Source of the DNA: UBA6224 sp963730375
GTDB lineage: Bacteria; Patescibacteriota; Saccharimonadia; Saccharimonadales; UBA4665
Direction of reading: 5' to 3'
Assembly (NCBI GenBank): GCA_963730375.1
Contig: CAVSRJ010000004.1
Location: 124,001-188,000 of the forward strand
Length of the DNA: 64,000 nucleotides
Below the pieces are notes generated by a model that was not told the DNA's origin, did not search any database, and worked only from the letters and a program-made list of their open reading frames with translations. The position numbers were made by a program, and so were the translations under genes. This document shows, in pieces, positions 56,123 to 64,000 of this stretch (within the stretch, counting starts at the first letter, position 1; the number at the start of each line of letters is the position of its first letter).

Positions 56123-56620
56123 TGATGGCGAAGCTGATTTGAACCTGCGATAGAGATTTTGCCAACGGCAAAAAATCGTATAAGCAGGGTCGTGGAGTGA
56201 GGGCGCGCGCAGAAGCTAGCTTCGAGCACACCGGAACGGATAAAGGACGAAGTCCGCTAGCTCCTGTCTCCCATGCCAAACAAAGTGCCCGTTGCAAACG
56301 GACTTTTTGTTTGGTTGTGAGTTTGGCGCGCACTTGCGTACGCAGGGTCGCGGACGAGAAGCGAGGAGGAACCAAGCTTGTTTGGTTTTACCGAGCATCG
56401 CAGGGAGGAGTGTGTCGCAGGCACGCTATGTCCTGTCTCCCCTGCCAGAGCATGACAGCCATCACGAGGTTGCTGTTTTACTTTGCTGACTCGTGGTGTG
56501 TACATGCGAGGGTACCTACAAAAGAGCTCAACTCCTTTAAACGTGAGCGAAATCACTGTTGTGTATCGACGGTAAAAAGCTTATACTTTAGGCCAAGCAA
56601 ACATAAAGGTATAACACGGC
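56123..56620 (+). repeat. Tandem repeat array derived from the tRNA-Trp 3' end
   Basis: No gene. The 17-nt tRNA-Trp end TCCTGTCTCCCCTGCCA recurs at 56262-56278 (one mismatch) and 56431-56447 (exact), and its T-arm is also present inverted near 56139-56151. Each 3'-end copy is followed by its own hairpin with a T-run (56278-56312; about 56449-56480). The sequences before copies 2 and 3 are related to each other (GCAGGGTCG-GGA core at about 56184 and 56341). Open frames here are in antisense to tRNA sequence and look spurious. Confidence 0.75.
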
Positions 56621-57834
56621 ATGAAAGTCTTGATGTTAGGGTGGGAATTGCCTCCGCACAACAGCGGTGGACTCGGTGTCGCATGTTATCAGCTATGTCA
56701 GTCTCTGAGCCGTCATGATATCGACATGGAGTTCGTATTGCCGTACCACAGTGACGAAAAACCAGGTTTTATGAAGCTGACTGCCGCCCAGCCTATTGGT
56801 GTTCTCGGAGGTATTAAAGAGCGGTATTGCTTACTGATAGCTACAAATATCGCTACCACGATGGTCACGAAGAGTATCATGATTTGCACTCCCAGGTAGC
56901 CATGTATGAGCATGCTGTCGCTCAGATGGCCGACTCTGCGGAATTTGACATTGTTCACTCACACGACTGGTTGACATTCCGCGCCGCAATGCGACTCAAG
57001 GAGAAGCGCGGCTGTCCGGTGATTTTACACGTTCACTCCATCGAATCTGATCGCGCTGGTGGCCAAAGCGCGGAAATCCGCTGGTACACGAAATCGAAGG
57101 ACAATCATTCTTGATGGCAGATCGTATCCTGGCTGTCAGTGACTACACGCGTCGGGCGATTCATCGAGAATATGGTATCCCACTCGAGAAGATTGAAGTG
57201 GTGCACAACAGCATCGACCATTCGGCCATCGCTCCGATGGAACCGGATAATGCCTATCGATACTTGGCTGCGATGAAGGCTCAGGGCTATAAGGTGTTGA
57301 CGACGGTGGGTCGGCTCACCGTACAAAAGGGCCTGCCTAACTGGCTGCGGGCTGCTAAGCTCGTGGTAGAACATGAACCGAAGACCCTATTTTTGGTGGT
57401 AGGCTCTGGCGATCAGTACGACGAACTCATCCAGTTATCTGCCGAGCTAGGCATTGGCAAGAACGTGATATTTACCGGCTTTCAACGCGGTAAGACCTGG
57501 CGCGACGCCTTTTCTATCTCTGATCTGTTCGTGATGCCATCCGTCTCCGAACCGTTTGGCCTCACTCCACTCGAGGCAGCTGCGTATGGCGCACCGTCTC
57601 TTATTAGCAAACAGTCCGGCATTTCCGAAGTGCTACACAGCTGCCTGCGTGTTGATTTTTGGGATACGGATGAAATGGCGAACCAGATGATTGCTGCCGT
57701 TCGTGGAGACAGGTTTGCGAAGCCAATTGCTAGAAAACGCCCGTGACGAAATCGCCCAGCTATCCTGGCACAAATCAGCCGACAAGGTTTATGACATCTA
57801 TCGACAGCATACCGGCCAGGTGGTCATGGCATGA
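56621..57834 (+). CDS. Glycogen synthase-like glycosyltransferase (three frameshifts)
   Basis: About 404 residues, GT-B fold. The start has the ADP/UDP-glucose signature LGWELPPHNSGGLGVA; then DIVHSHDWLTFRAA, VGRLTVQKGLPNWLRAAKLV and SEPFGLTPLEAAAYG (E-x7-E). The frame changes near 56830, 57072 and 57720; pieces join into one family-typical chain ending QVVMA. It would build an alpha-glucan from a nucleotide-glucose. Stop overlaps the GH57 ATG (ATGA). Confidence 0.85.
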
Positions 57835-59039
57835 GTAAGGCCATCGTCCTATATCTGCATGTTCATCAGCCATATCGAGTAAGACATTATTCTGCCCTGG
57901 ATGCCGGACACCAGCACAATTACTTCGATGCACCATATGACGACCGTACCAGCAACGAACAAATTCTCCATAAGGTAGCCGAGAAGTCATACATACCCAC
58001 GAATCGTAAATTAATCGAACTACTGAACCGACACCCAGAGTTCAAACTCAGCATGTCCATCACCGGAACCGTTTTGGAACAGCTGGAAAAGTGGTCTCCG
58101 GCAGCTCTGCATAGTTTCCAGGATCTAGTCTCGACGGGTCGTGTCGAAATAGTGGCCGAAACGTATCATCATAGTCTCGCTTTCTTCTATTCCCTGTCTG
58201 AATTTGAGGCGCAAGTCCAGATGCACAAAGAAAAGGTCCAGCAATTGTTTGGCCAAACTCCGCAGGTCTTCCGTAACACCGAGCTTGCCTACAATAATGA
58301 CCTCGCCTACTGGGCAGATAGAGCTGGCTACAAAGGTGTGCTATCCGAGGGTTGGGATCCGGTACTCGGCTGGCGTTCGCCAAACTATGTTTATCGACCA
58401 TCCTATACCCAGAACATCAAACTACTCATGAAAAATTATAAGTTGTCGGACGATATTGCCTTCCGGTTTGGTGATCAAAACTGGGCAGAATGGCCGCTGA
58501 CGGCGGACAAATTTACGCACTGGCTCAACGAAACCGGCGACGCGACAAACTTTAACTTGTTCATGGACTATGAAACCTTTGGGGAACACCAGTGGGAAGC
58601 CAGTGGTATCTTTGACTTCCTGGATGCGCTGCCTGGGCAATGGCTGCAACGCGAAGACAACAGCTTTATGACGGTCAGCGAGGCGTGCGATACGTTTGAG
58701 CCCAACGACCACATCGATGTGCCGCACACCATTACCTGGGCCGACACTGAGCGCGATCTGTCCGCCTGGCTCGGTAATAAGATTCAACAAGAAGCCATCA
58801 CCGCCCTGTATGGGCTTGCCACGCCTATTTTACGTACCAATGACCTGGATCTTATCGAAGATTGGCGCCGACTACAGACTTCTGACCATTTCTACTACAT
58901 GTGCACCAAGTGGTGGAATGACGGTGACATTCACGCCTACTTTAGTCCGTATGATTCTCCGTATGTCGCCTACATCAATTTTATGAACGCCTACCACGAT
59001 TTACGGTACCGCTTGGCCGAGAAAGGTGTCGCGGTCTAG
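57831..59039 (+). CDS. GH57 family alpha-glucan hydrolase or transferase
   Basis: 402 residues. N-terminal YLHVHQPYR, E nucleophile in FRNTELAYNNDLA (about 145), acid D in NLFMDYETFGEHQ (about 245). Family includes alpha-amylase, 4-alpha-glucanotransferase and branching enzyme; the short (beta/alpha)7 barrel form fits amylase. No signal peptide, so cytoplasmic. Coupled to its neighbours by 4-nt and 1-nt overlaps. Confidence 0.9.
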   Translation: MSKAIVLYLHVHQPYRVRHYSALDAGHQHNYFDAPYDDRTSNEQILHKVAEKSYIPTNRKLIELLNRHPEFKLSMSITGTVLEQLEKWSPAALHSFQDLVSTGRVEIVAETYHHSLAFFYSLSEFEAQVQMHKEKVQQLFGQTPQVFRNTELAYNNDLAYWADRAGYKGVLSEGWDPVLGWRSPNYVYRPSYTQNIKLLMKNYKLSDDIAFRFGDQNWAEWPLTADKFTHWLNETGDATNFNLFMDYETFGEHQWEASGIFDFLDALPGQWLQREDNSFMTVSEACDTFEPNDHIDVPHTITWADTERDLSAWLGNKIQQEAITALYGLATPILRTNDLDLIEDWRRLQTSDHFYYMCTKWWNDGDIHAYFSPYDSPYVAYINFMNAYHDLRYRLAEKGVAV

Positions 59040-60982
59040 TGGCTCGTTCGGTAATCCTCGGTAACGGTAGTCTGACCATCGGCCTCAATGAACAAGGCAT
59101 GGTTAATGATTTCTACTACCCGTATGTTGGTCTCGATAACCTCAATACATCCCGGAGCATGCATCACCGTATCGGAGTCTGGGTTGATGGTCAATTTAGT
59201 TGGGCGGACGGGTTAGATTGGCAGCAATCAGTCGACATTTCTGAAGATGCCCTCGTCACCGATGTCCGGCTGCGAAACGAGTCAATGCAGATAGAACTGC
59301 GGCTTCACGACTTCGTCGATTACGACATCAACGCATTCATGCGCAATATATCAGTACATAACAACGCTGATGAAGAGCGGGTCGTCCGTGTCTTCTTGCA
59401 CCAAGTATTCGAGATATCGCGGGCTGGTCGTGGCGATACTGCGCTGTATGTACCAGATACGCACTACATTCTAGACTACAAGGGACGTTGTAGCCTCCTG
59501 ATATACGGCCAAACCGCAGATGGAGAGGGATTTGATCAATTCTCTGTCGGCAACTACGGCATTGAAGGCAAAGAAGGAACCTACAAAGACGCTGAGGATG
59601 GTGAGCTGTCTGGCAATGCCGTGGAGCATGGTGGCGTCGACTCAGTGATACGATTGAGTACGAATGTTCCTGGCGGTAAGTCCAACGACTTGCATTACTG
59701 GATTATCGCGACCGATAACCAATACGAGGCGGAGAAGCGTCACAATGCTATCAAGGAGCAAGGATTGCCGGCTCGACTTGAATACACGCAGCGTCGCTGG
59801 GAGACTTGGCTGCAGACGTCAGAGCAACGGATTGCAGATATCGACGATGAGCAACGAGCCGCGGTGCGCAAATCGCTCATGGTGATTAAGGCTCACAGTG
59901 ATAGACGTGGCGGCATAATCGCCAGTTGCGATTCATCAATCTATAACTTCGGTAGGGATTACTACAGTTATGTTTGGCCGCGTGACGGTGCCTATGCGGT
60001 TTGGCCACTGATAAAACTGGGTTACACCGATGAGCCAAAGCGGTTCTTTGAGTTTTGTCGGGATATTCTGACTCGTGACGGCTATCTCATGCACAAATAC
60101 CAGCCTGATAGAGCTATCGGTAGCACGTGGCACCCACTACTCCACGGCAGACACACCGAATTGGCTATCCAGGAGGACGAGACTGCTAGCGTGCTCTTTA
60201 TGCTCAGCGAATATCTGCACTACTCTCAGGATGTCGATTTTACGTTTAGTCTCTACACGACATTCATTCAACCTGCTGCTCATTTCTTGGCAACTTTCCT
60301 GGATGAGCAGACTTCCTTGCCGCACGCTAGCTATGACTTATGGGAGGAAAAGTTCCTCACTAGTACGTACACGACTGCAATCGTCTATAGAGCGCTTGTG
60401 GTGGCCGCTGACATGGCTGAGCGGTTTAATTATCCGGATGATGCTGTAGCCTGGCGAGATGCTAGCAAACGAATCTTATCAGGTGTAAATGTGTTCTTTA
60501 ATGGCGACCGCGAACTTCTGCGCAAAGGGTACCTATTGCAAGACAGTGGCTCACTAGAGTTTGATAACACTCTTGATGTTTCCAGTTTGTATGGCGCGTG
60601 GAAATTCGGACTGTATCAGCCGCATGATGAATTCATATCCAAAACGGTAAACAACGTCGAAGAACTACTGCTCGATAAGAGTCCGGCGCTTGGGTCGCCC
60701 CGCTATGAACATGATAACTACTTTGCGAGCAAGCCTGCCTACATGGGTAATCCGTGGTTTGTTACCACACTCTGGATGGCACAGTATTACGCCGCTGGTC
60801 ATCGGAAAGAAGATGCAACCAGGCTACTTGAGTGGGCGTTGAACTTACGGCTGCCGAGCGGAGTATTGAGCGAACAGATTGAGCCTACAACTGCTGCGCC
60901 CGTATCAGTGACTCCGCTAGTCTGGAGTCATGCTGAACTCATCAACACGATTCTCGATCTCACAGTGCCAACATCTGAGTAG
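59039..60982 (+). CDS. GH15 family glucoamylase
   Basis: 647 residues. N-terminal beta-sandwich (about 1-270: GNGSLTIGLNEQGMVNDFYY), (alpha/alpha)6 barrel with SYVWPRDGAYAVW, DLWEEKF (catalytic Glu) and GVLSEQIEPTTAAPVSVTPL (second Glu). Removes glucose from alpha-1,4/1,6 ends or trehalose. No signal peptide. GTG start overlaps the GH57 stop by one base. Confidence 0.92.
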   Translation: MARSVILGNGSLTIGLNEQGMVNDFYYPYVGLDNLNTSRSMHHRIGVWVDGQFSWADGLDWQQSVDISEDALVTDVRLRNESMQIELRLHDFVDYDINAFMRNISVHNNADEERVVRVFLHQVFEISRAGRGDTALYVPDTHYILDYKGRCSLLIYGQTADGEGFDQFSVGNYGIEGKEGTYKDAEDGELSGNAVEHGGVDSVIRLSTNVPGGKSNDLHYWIIATDNQYEAEKRHNAIKEQGLPARLEYTQRRWETWLQTSEQRIADIDDEQRAAVRKSLMVIKAHSDRRGGIIASCDSSIYNFGRDYYSYVWPRDGAYAVWPLIKLGYTDEPKRFFEFCRDILTRDGYLMHKYQPDRAIGSTWHPLLHGRHTELAIQEDETASVLFMLSEYLHYSQDVDFTFSLYTTFIQPAAHFLATFLDEQTSLPHASYDLWEEKFLTSTYTTAIVYRALVVAADMAERFNYPDDAVAWRDASKRILSGVNVFFNGDRELLRKGYLLQDSGSLEFDNTLDVSSLYGAWKFGLYQPHDEFISKTVNNVEELLLDKSPALGSPRYEHDNYFASKPAYMGNPWFVTTLWMAQYYAAGHRKEDATRLLEWALNLRLPSGVLSEQIEPTTAAPVSVTPLVWSHAELINTILDLTVPTSE

Positions 60983-61016
60983 TGTTCTCATTTGACAGCG
61001 GTGGTATTATATAATA

Positions 61017-61415
61017 ATGTTGAGAATTTACCGCGTTCCGATTAGCTCAATCGAAGATGTCGAATTTGCCCCATCAACACTGCATGAACTGGGGTTAGAG
61101 ATAACAGAACATGAGCAGCTTGTAGCATCTGGCCATCATGTAGATACTAATCCTAGCAAGACAGAAAGTAAAAATGGCCGCGGTATCGAATCAATGGCTA
61201 TGTATATTGGTTCAACGATCTTTACGAACACACATGGAACCCTAGAGGATCGTACGTACGTAACCGTTGAGATAGCGAGCCAGCTATTCATGCATTCGTT
61301 TCCCGACGTCGATGAAGGACTATATGGGTACTATATCAATGGCGTATCGCTTCAGATACCAGTTGATATCGAGGGCGAAGAGCTGCACGTTCTCGATAAT
61401 AGCTTAGGCATATAA
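61017..61415 (+). CDS. Hypothetical protein, 132 residues
   Basis: Soluble, beta-rich: YRVPISSIEDVEFAPSTLHE; VTVEIASQLFMHSFPDVDEG; VSLQIPVDIEGEELHVLDNS. Not recognised. Ends in a shared terminator. Confidence 0.5.
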   Translation: MLRIYRVPISSIEDVEFAPSTLHELGLEITEHEQLVASGHHVDTNPSKTESKNGRGIESMAMYIGSTIFTNTHGTLEDRTYVTVEIASQLFMHSFPDVDEGLYGYYINGVSLQIPVDIEGEELHVLDNSLGI

Positions 61416-61438
61416 AAAACGGCCATACCGGCCGTTTT
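61416..61438. terminator. Bidirectional terminator
   Basis: 9-bp perfect stem 61416-61424 / 61430-61438 with A- and T-tracts on either side, between the convergent 61017 gene and rpmG. Confidence 0.85.
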
Positions 61439-61455
61439 AGTGTGACAGTGATAGC

Positions 61456-61659
61456 CTATTTCTTTGGCTTTACTTCGTTACGACCGAGGTTTTTCTTGGT
61501 CTCGGTGAATGTCACGTGCTTGCGAAGCTTTTTGCTGTACTTACGTAAGCTCAGCTTCTCAGGCGTGTTCATACTGTTTTTGCTGGTGTAATAAATGCGC
61601 TCGCCGCTCTCTTCTGACACGAGACCGACTATCTTGCGCTTATCGCCCTTCTTGGCCAT
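61456..61659 (-). CDS. rpmG: 50S ribosomal protein L33
   Basis: 67 residues; family-typical KKGDKRKIVGLVSEESGERI, then YYTSKN and KLSLRKYSKKLRKHVTFTET. The four-Cys zinc site found in some L33 is absent (zinc-free form). Overlaps the PspC gene by 20 nt. Confidence 0.95.
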   Translation of the reverse strand: MAKKGDKRKIVGLVSEESGERIYYTSKNSMNTPEKLSLRKYSKKLRKHVTFTETKKNLGRNEVKPKK

Positions 61660-61858
61660 TGGTTATATCATTACCTTTCTCTGGGATGATGATCCACATT
61701 ATTAGATACAATGGGATGCCGGGCAAGCCACCGGGCAACCCCAGGATTACAAAAATAATCCTAAAGATGGTTGGATCAATATCAAAATATTCACCCAGGC
61801 CACCACAAATGCCAGCTATCATCTTATCATTAGTCGAGCGATAGAGCTTTCTGGCCAC
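61640..61858 (-). CDS. PspC-domain protein
   Basis: 72 residues: basic RKLYRSTNDKMIAGICGGLGEYFDID (PspC core) and a membrane helix (FRIIFVILGLPGGLPGIPLYLIMWIII). Small stress-associated membrane protein family. It lies just downstream of the candidate small RNA and overlaps rpmG. Confidence 0.85.
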   Translation of the reverse strand: MARKLYRSTNDKMIAGICGGLGEYFDIDPTIFRIIFVILGLPGGLPGIPLYLIMWIIIPEKGNDITNGQEGR

Positions 61859-61929
61859 AACGATGTATTTTAACAGATGGTGACAGTGTTGTAAATGTTT
61901 ACGTTCGCTCGGTTATACTATTCGGTAAA

Positions 61930-61965
61930 AATAAAAATAACGGTTGATCAAACCGTTATTTTTAT
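61930..61965. terminator. Strong bidirectional terminator
   Basis: 15-bp perfect stem 61931-61945 / 61951-61965, loop GATCA, A- and T-tracts on both sides. It ends the candidate small RNA on the minus strand. Confidence 0.85.
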
Positions 61966-62099
61966 TTGTTCCTCTTGCAAGAAGGATAAGAGTATTTTTG
62001 TAAATGTTCGTTTTGGCGTTCATTTACAATAATTGGTGTAAGGTTTGGCTTGTGACCTTGCTTACGTTGTAGGCTTTTGCTTGTGGCTAGGCTTACAAC
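61930..62099 (-). ncRNA. Candidate small RNA or leader with three tandem hairpins
   Basis: Minus strand. Promoter TTGACA-18-TACCAT (62127-62132, 62103-62108) places the start near 62099. The RNA would fold into three hairpins in a row: 62094-62099/62066-62071, 62061-62065/62038-62042 and 62021-62029/61998-62006. Their loops share a CACAAGCMAAA-like element. It then reaches the 15-bp terminator. No open frame of size. It may be a free-standing RNA or an attenuated leader for the PspC gene. No known family recognised. Confidence 0.55.
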
Positions 62100-62102
62100 A
62101 TC

Positions 62103-62132
62103 ATGGTAATACTACGCTTATGCTTTTGTCAA
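62103..62132 (-). promoter_or_regulatory. Promoter of the candidate small RNA
   Basis: TTGACA consensus -35, 18-nt spacer, TACCAT. Confidence 0.5.
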
Positions 62133-62142
62133 GAACAATTTT

Positions 62143-62168
62143 TTAACCCCGCATATGCGCGGGGTTAA
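62143..62168 (-). terminator. Hairpin after tRNA-Thr
   Basis: 10-bp perfect stem 62143-62152 / 62159-62168, GC-rich; located past the 3' end of tRNA-Thr. There is no T-tract, so termination is likely but not certain. Between it and the tRNA (62169-62278) I see no gene. Confidence 0.5.
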
Positions 62169-62278
62169 GAGTGCCTGTGGTCTTATACTTCGAACCATTC
62201 ATTCTTTCAAGCACACTAGGATTTAATCATCAGTTATAAGTAGTAGCAGTAAAGATTCTCACAAGTGACTGTTTATGG

Positions 62279-62350
<72 letters not shown>

Positions 62351-62437
62351 ATTTGTTTGGATAACAGATGAAAGTATAGCGTTTTTGCCTCTATTTCTCA
62401 AGAGGCGCTACAGTGAATACTTTACAGTTAGATCTGC

Positions 62438-63703
62438 TCAGCCTGCCTGCTCTTCGTCAAATAAATCTAAAACATTTTCGGCAAGCGCCAAGCCGACTCG
62501 TCGTCGTCGTTGAATTTCTTTGCGTGATTGTTCGCGGGCGTCTTCCAGGTCTTGTAGCAGGGCAATGTGACCTTCTGGATCCTCGGCTATCCCAAACTCG
62601 TTGATCAGCTCAACAGTACGTGCATTGGCATTTTTGCCTACTTCACGTAACAGTTGCTCTCGACGCGACCTTTCCCTACGACGTAGGTTACGCAGTTCTT
62701 GTTTTGGATCCACCATGGCTAGCTCATCGAACGTCATCTCTTTCAGTTCCGCGGATGCTTCATCACCAAGGATGTCGCGTACCTCTTTCAGCATCGTATT
62801 TGTTTCGTTCTTGATATATATTCGCGCATTCGAACAGCTCATATTGCGACTAGTTATCCAGTTTGCGCTGCGGATAAGCCTGTCTTGAACTGTTTCCTCG
62901 AGAAGTAGTTCCGTCTCTTGGTCCAGATCATCGCCTTCGCGGAATCCTGCTTTTACCAGATAGTACTTTCGCATCGTATCGGCAGACTTGCCTAGTGATA
63001 CACCGGAATCATACGCCAATGTTTTCTTCTCTATCTTGTCCCGTATCTGGGTTGGCAAAGAGTGAAACGCCACTGCAGCTCGTATAGTGCTGGGCTTCAA
63101 CTGGCCTTTCATGGCTTTTTGGAATTCTTCGAGATTATGCCATTCGGTACCCAGCCCCAAAGCATAGAATTCTACGACTGCGACCGCCTCGCGCTCTATC
63201 GGTGCACCTTTGTGCATATTTTCGGTCAGTTGCTTCTTGACGATGCCCCTGACGCTCGTATCCTTTAGCAGCTTACTCTGGATCGTCCAATCTGTCTGTT
63301 GTCCTGTTCGAGCGGTGTGTCTCTCGGCGAGAGTCTGCACGGCAGACGTTCGGCTGTGACCGGCAACGACCAGGTTATATTTACCATCGTCCTGTCTTAA
63401 GTGAGACAGTTGGCTGGCGGATAGTTCGCCGCCCCATAAGCGGTTCGTGTAGTCGATGTATGCCTGTAGCTCGTGCTTTGTGACGCGAGCGACATTAATA
63501 GGATTGTCGAGATCTTCTTCATCTATTGATTCTGTCAGATCATCCTGGATCGCATTCTTGCCACCACGAATTTGCGGAAGCACAATTAGGCTATTGAGAG
63601 GTAGATGCAGAATTTCTTGATTGCCGAAGCGCCGTTCATGTACGACTTCCGCCTCGAACTCAGTCATATCACCCTCAGTCGCTCTCTCCAGCACCTCAGT
63701 CAT
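62438..63703 (-). CDS. ParB-like protein
   Basis: 421 residues. ParB/Srx-like N-terminal fold with LTESIDEEDLDNPINVARVT and the C-box-like YNLVVAGHSRTSAVQTLAER (about 130), then helix-turn-helix-like helices and a long Arg/Glu-rich coiled coil (RNLRRRERSRREQLLREVG). It could bind DNA at specific sites or use CTP/ATP as ParB relatives do; no parA, parS or origin is seen nearby. ATG 63703 is chosen because the longer frame would start in tRNA-repeat sequence. Confidence 0.65.
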   Translation of the reverse strand: MTEVLERATEGDMTEFEAEVVHERRFGNQEILHLPLNSLIVLPQIRGGKNAIQDDLTESIDEEDLDNPINVARVTKHELQAYIDYTNRLWGGELSASQLSHLRQDDGKYNLVVAGHSRTSAVQTLAERHTARTGQQTDWTIQSKLLKDTSVRGIVKKQLTENMHKGAPIEREAVAVVEFYALGLGTEWHNLEEFQKAMKGQLKPSTIRAAVAFHSLPTQIRDKIEKKTLAYDSGVSLGKSADTMRKYYLVKAGFREGDDLDQETELLLEETVQDRLIRSANWITSRNMSCSNARIYIKNETNTMLKEVRDILGDEASAELKEMTFDELAMVDPKQELRNLRRRERSRREQLLREVGKNANARTVELINEFGIAEDPEGHIALLQDLEDAREQSRKEIQRRRRVGLALAENVLDLFDEEQAG

Positions 63704-63739
63704 GCCCTTATAATGAACTATAAGCAGTATGTTGGGCAA

Positions 63740-63975
63740 GTTTTTTGTGAAAAATCTTACAAACTTGAAGGTTGAGGGATTCGACCTGGCTGGCAAATCA
63801 ATAATTTGCGAGGAGAGGGATTCGCCTCACATGCGAGCACAAAATGTGCTGCCAATGCGACCCCACTCCCAAGGTCGTGAGGCTACGGGTCCGGCCAGTG
63901 CCACCGGCACTGGCGTTCGAATCTCCACGACTGGAAGCAATAAAAATACCCTGCCGTAAGGCAAGGTATTTTAAT
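63740..63975 (-). repeat. Degenerate tRNA fragments downstream of a tRNA at the window edge
   Basis: Minus strand. After the edge tRNA comes a hairpin terminator (about 63941-63974), a 9-bp perfect hairpin (63894-63902 / 63906-63914), and two T-arm/3'-end-like pieces, GCGAATCCCTCTCC near 63811-63824 and GTCGAATCCCTCAACC near 63769-63784, each followed by a hairpin or T-rich run. There is no gene. Open frames in both directions read through tRNA-like sequence and look spurious. Confidence 0.55.
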
Positions 63976-64000
63976 TGGTGCAGGGAGAGGGATTCGAACC
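63976..64000 (-). tRNA. 3' end of a tRNA (cut by the window edge)
   Basis: Minus strand reads TTCGAAT loop, CCCTC T-stem, acceptor TCCCTGC, discriminator A, encoded CCA. The 5' acceptor would be GCAGGGA. Identity cannot be told without the anticodon. Confidence 0.85.

Noticed and set aside
56022..56718. Open frames over the tRNA-Trp repeat region on both strands (up to 173 residues)
   Set aside because: They run through or antisense to tRNA sequence; tRNA-antisense frames of this kind commonly yield spurious protein predictions. The repeats and hairpins explain the region better.
62438..63703. Replication origin or parS locus near the ParB-like gene
   Set aside because: No parA, dnaA, DnaA-box cluster or parS-like palindrome seen nearby.
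63729..63959. 76-residue frame at the right end
   Set aside because: Lies wholly in tRNA-fragment sequence, antisense to it; no independent coding evidence.

Overview
The window looks like a Saccharibacteria (TM7, Patescibacteria/CPR) chromosome, probably a free-living or environmental lineage with an aerobic respiratory chain. The grounds are small genes with tight spacing and many ATGA overlaps, Lys/Ala-rich tails, ribosomal proteins with lineage-specific extensions, RecR and DnaX without their zinc cysteines, a bo3-type quinol oxidase with NDH-2 but no complex I, and receiver-only response regulators. UGA is used as a stop (recR, atpC), so the code is the standard bacterial one and not the Gracilibacteria/Absconditabacteria code. 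The assignment comes from gene content only; no 16S gene is present.

Layout. 0-2.6 kb: end of an ATP synthase operon (Nudix gene, atpD, atpC). 2.6-8.5 kb: a broken small gene, mscL, a carbonic-anhydrase-like protein, an aquaporin-like channel, and a UvrD-type helicase fused to a RecB-type nuclease. 8.5-17 kb: respiration, with NDH-2, a GlcD/DLD-type FAD oxidase, cyoA-B-C-D (CyoD fused to a cupredoxin) and divergent cyoE. 17-21.6 kb: cell envelope (GT-C membrane protein, prepilin-like protein, LCP ligase) and a Crp/Fnr regulator. 21.5-25 kb: a two-component cluster with a soluble PAS kinase, an 8-TM protein and two receiver-only regulators. 25-25.3 kb: tRNA-Gln plus a truncated tRNA copy. 25.4-30.5 kb: hydrolase, two GT4 glycosyltransferases and an AI-2E-type permease. 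30.5-38.5 kb: cysS, nrnA, recR, ybaB, GT39-like, dnaB, dnaX. 39-45.4 kb: rplL/rplJ, an M20 peptidase, a GCS2-like ligase and a three-gene small operon behind a structured leader. 45.4-51.7 kb: Tmk-ThyX fusion, dcd, rplA, rplK, nusG, secE. 51.8-56 kb: GT2, a PAS kinase, a YgjP protease-like protein and a P-loop kinase. 56-56.6 kb: tRNA-Trp with tandem partial copies of its 3' end. 56.6-61 kb: glycosyltransferase, GH57 and GH15 (alpha-glucan operon). 61-64 kb: rpmG, PspC, a candidate small RNA, tRNA-Thr, a ParB-like protein and another tRNA with degenerate tRNA fragments.

How the genes work together. NDH-2 and the FAD oxidase would feed quinol to the bo3 oxidase (haem O made by CyoE), and the proton gradient drives the F-type ATPase whose beta and epsilon subunits are here. 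Tmk-ThyX and Dcd form a deoxynucleotide unit. The GT/GH57/GH15 trio handles an alpha-glucan.

Caveat. Eight otherwise well-conserved genes (atpD, atpC, FAD oxidase, cyoB, cyoC, cyoD, rplA, the glycogen-synthase-like GT) carry single-base frameshifts. rplA is essential, so I read most of these as uncorrected sequencing indels and annotate whole genes across them.

The most unusual non-coding signals are tRNA-fragment repeats at three tRNA loci, a candidate small RNA with three tandem hairpins (61.93-62.10 kb), a structured leader with an alternative-pairing terminator (44.56-44.72 kb), and several promoters whose -10 box lies 6-7 nt before the start codon, as in leaderless mRNAs.
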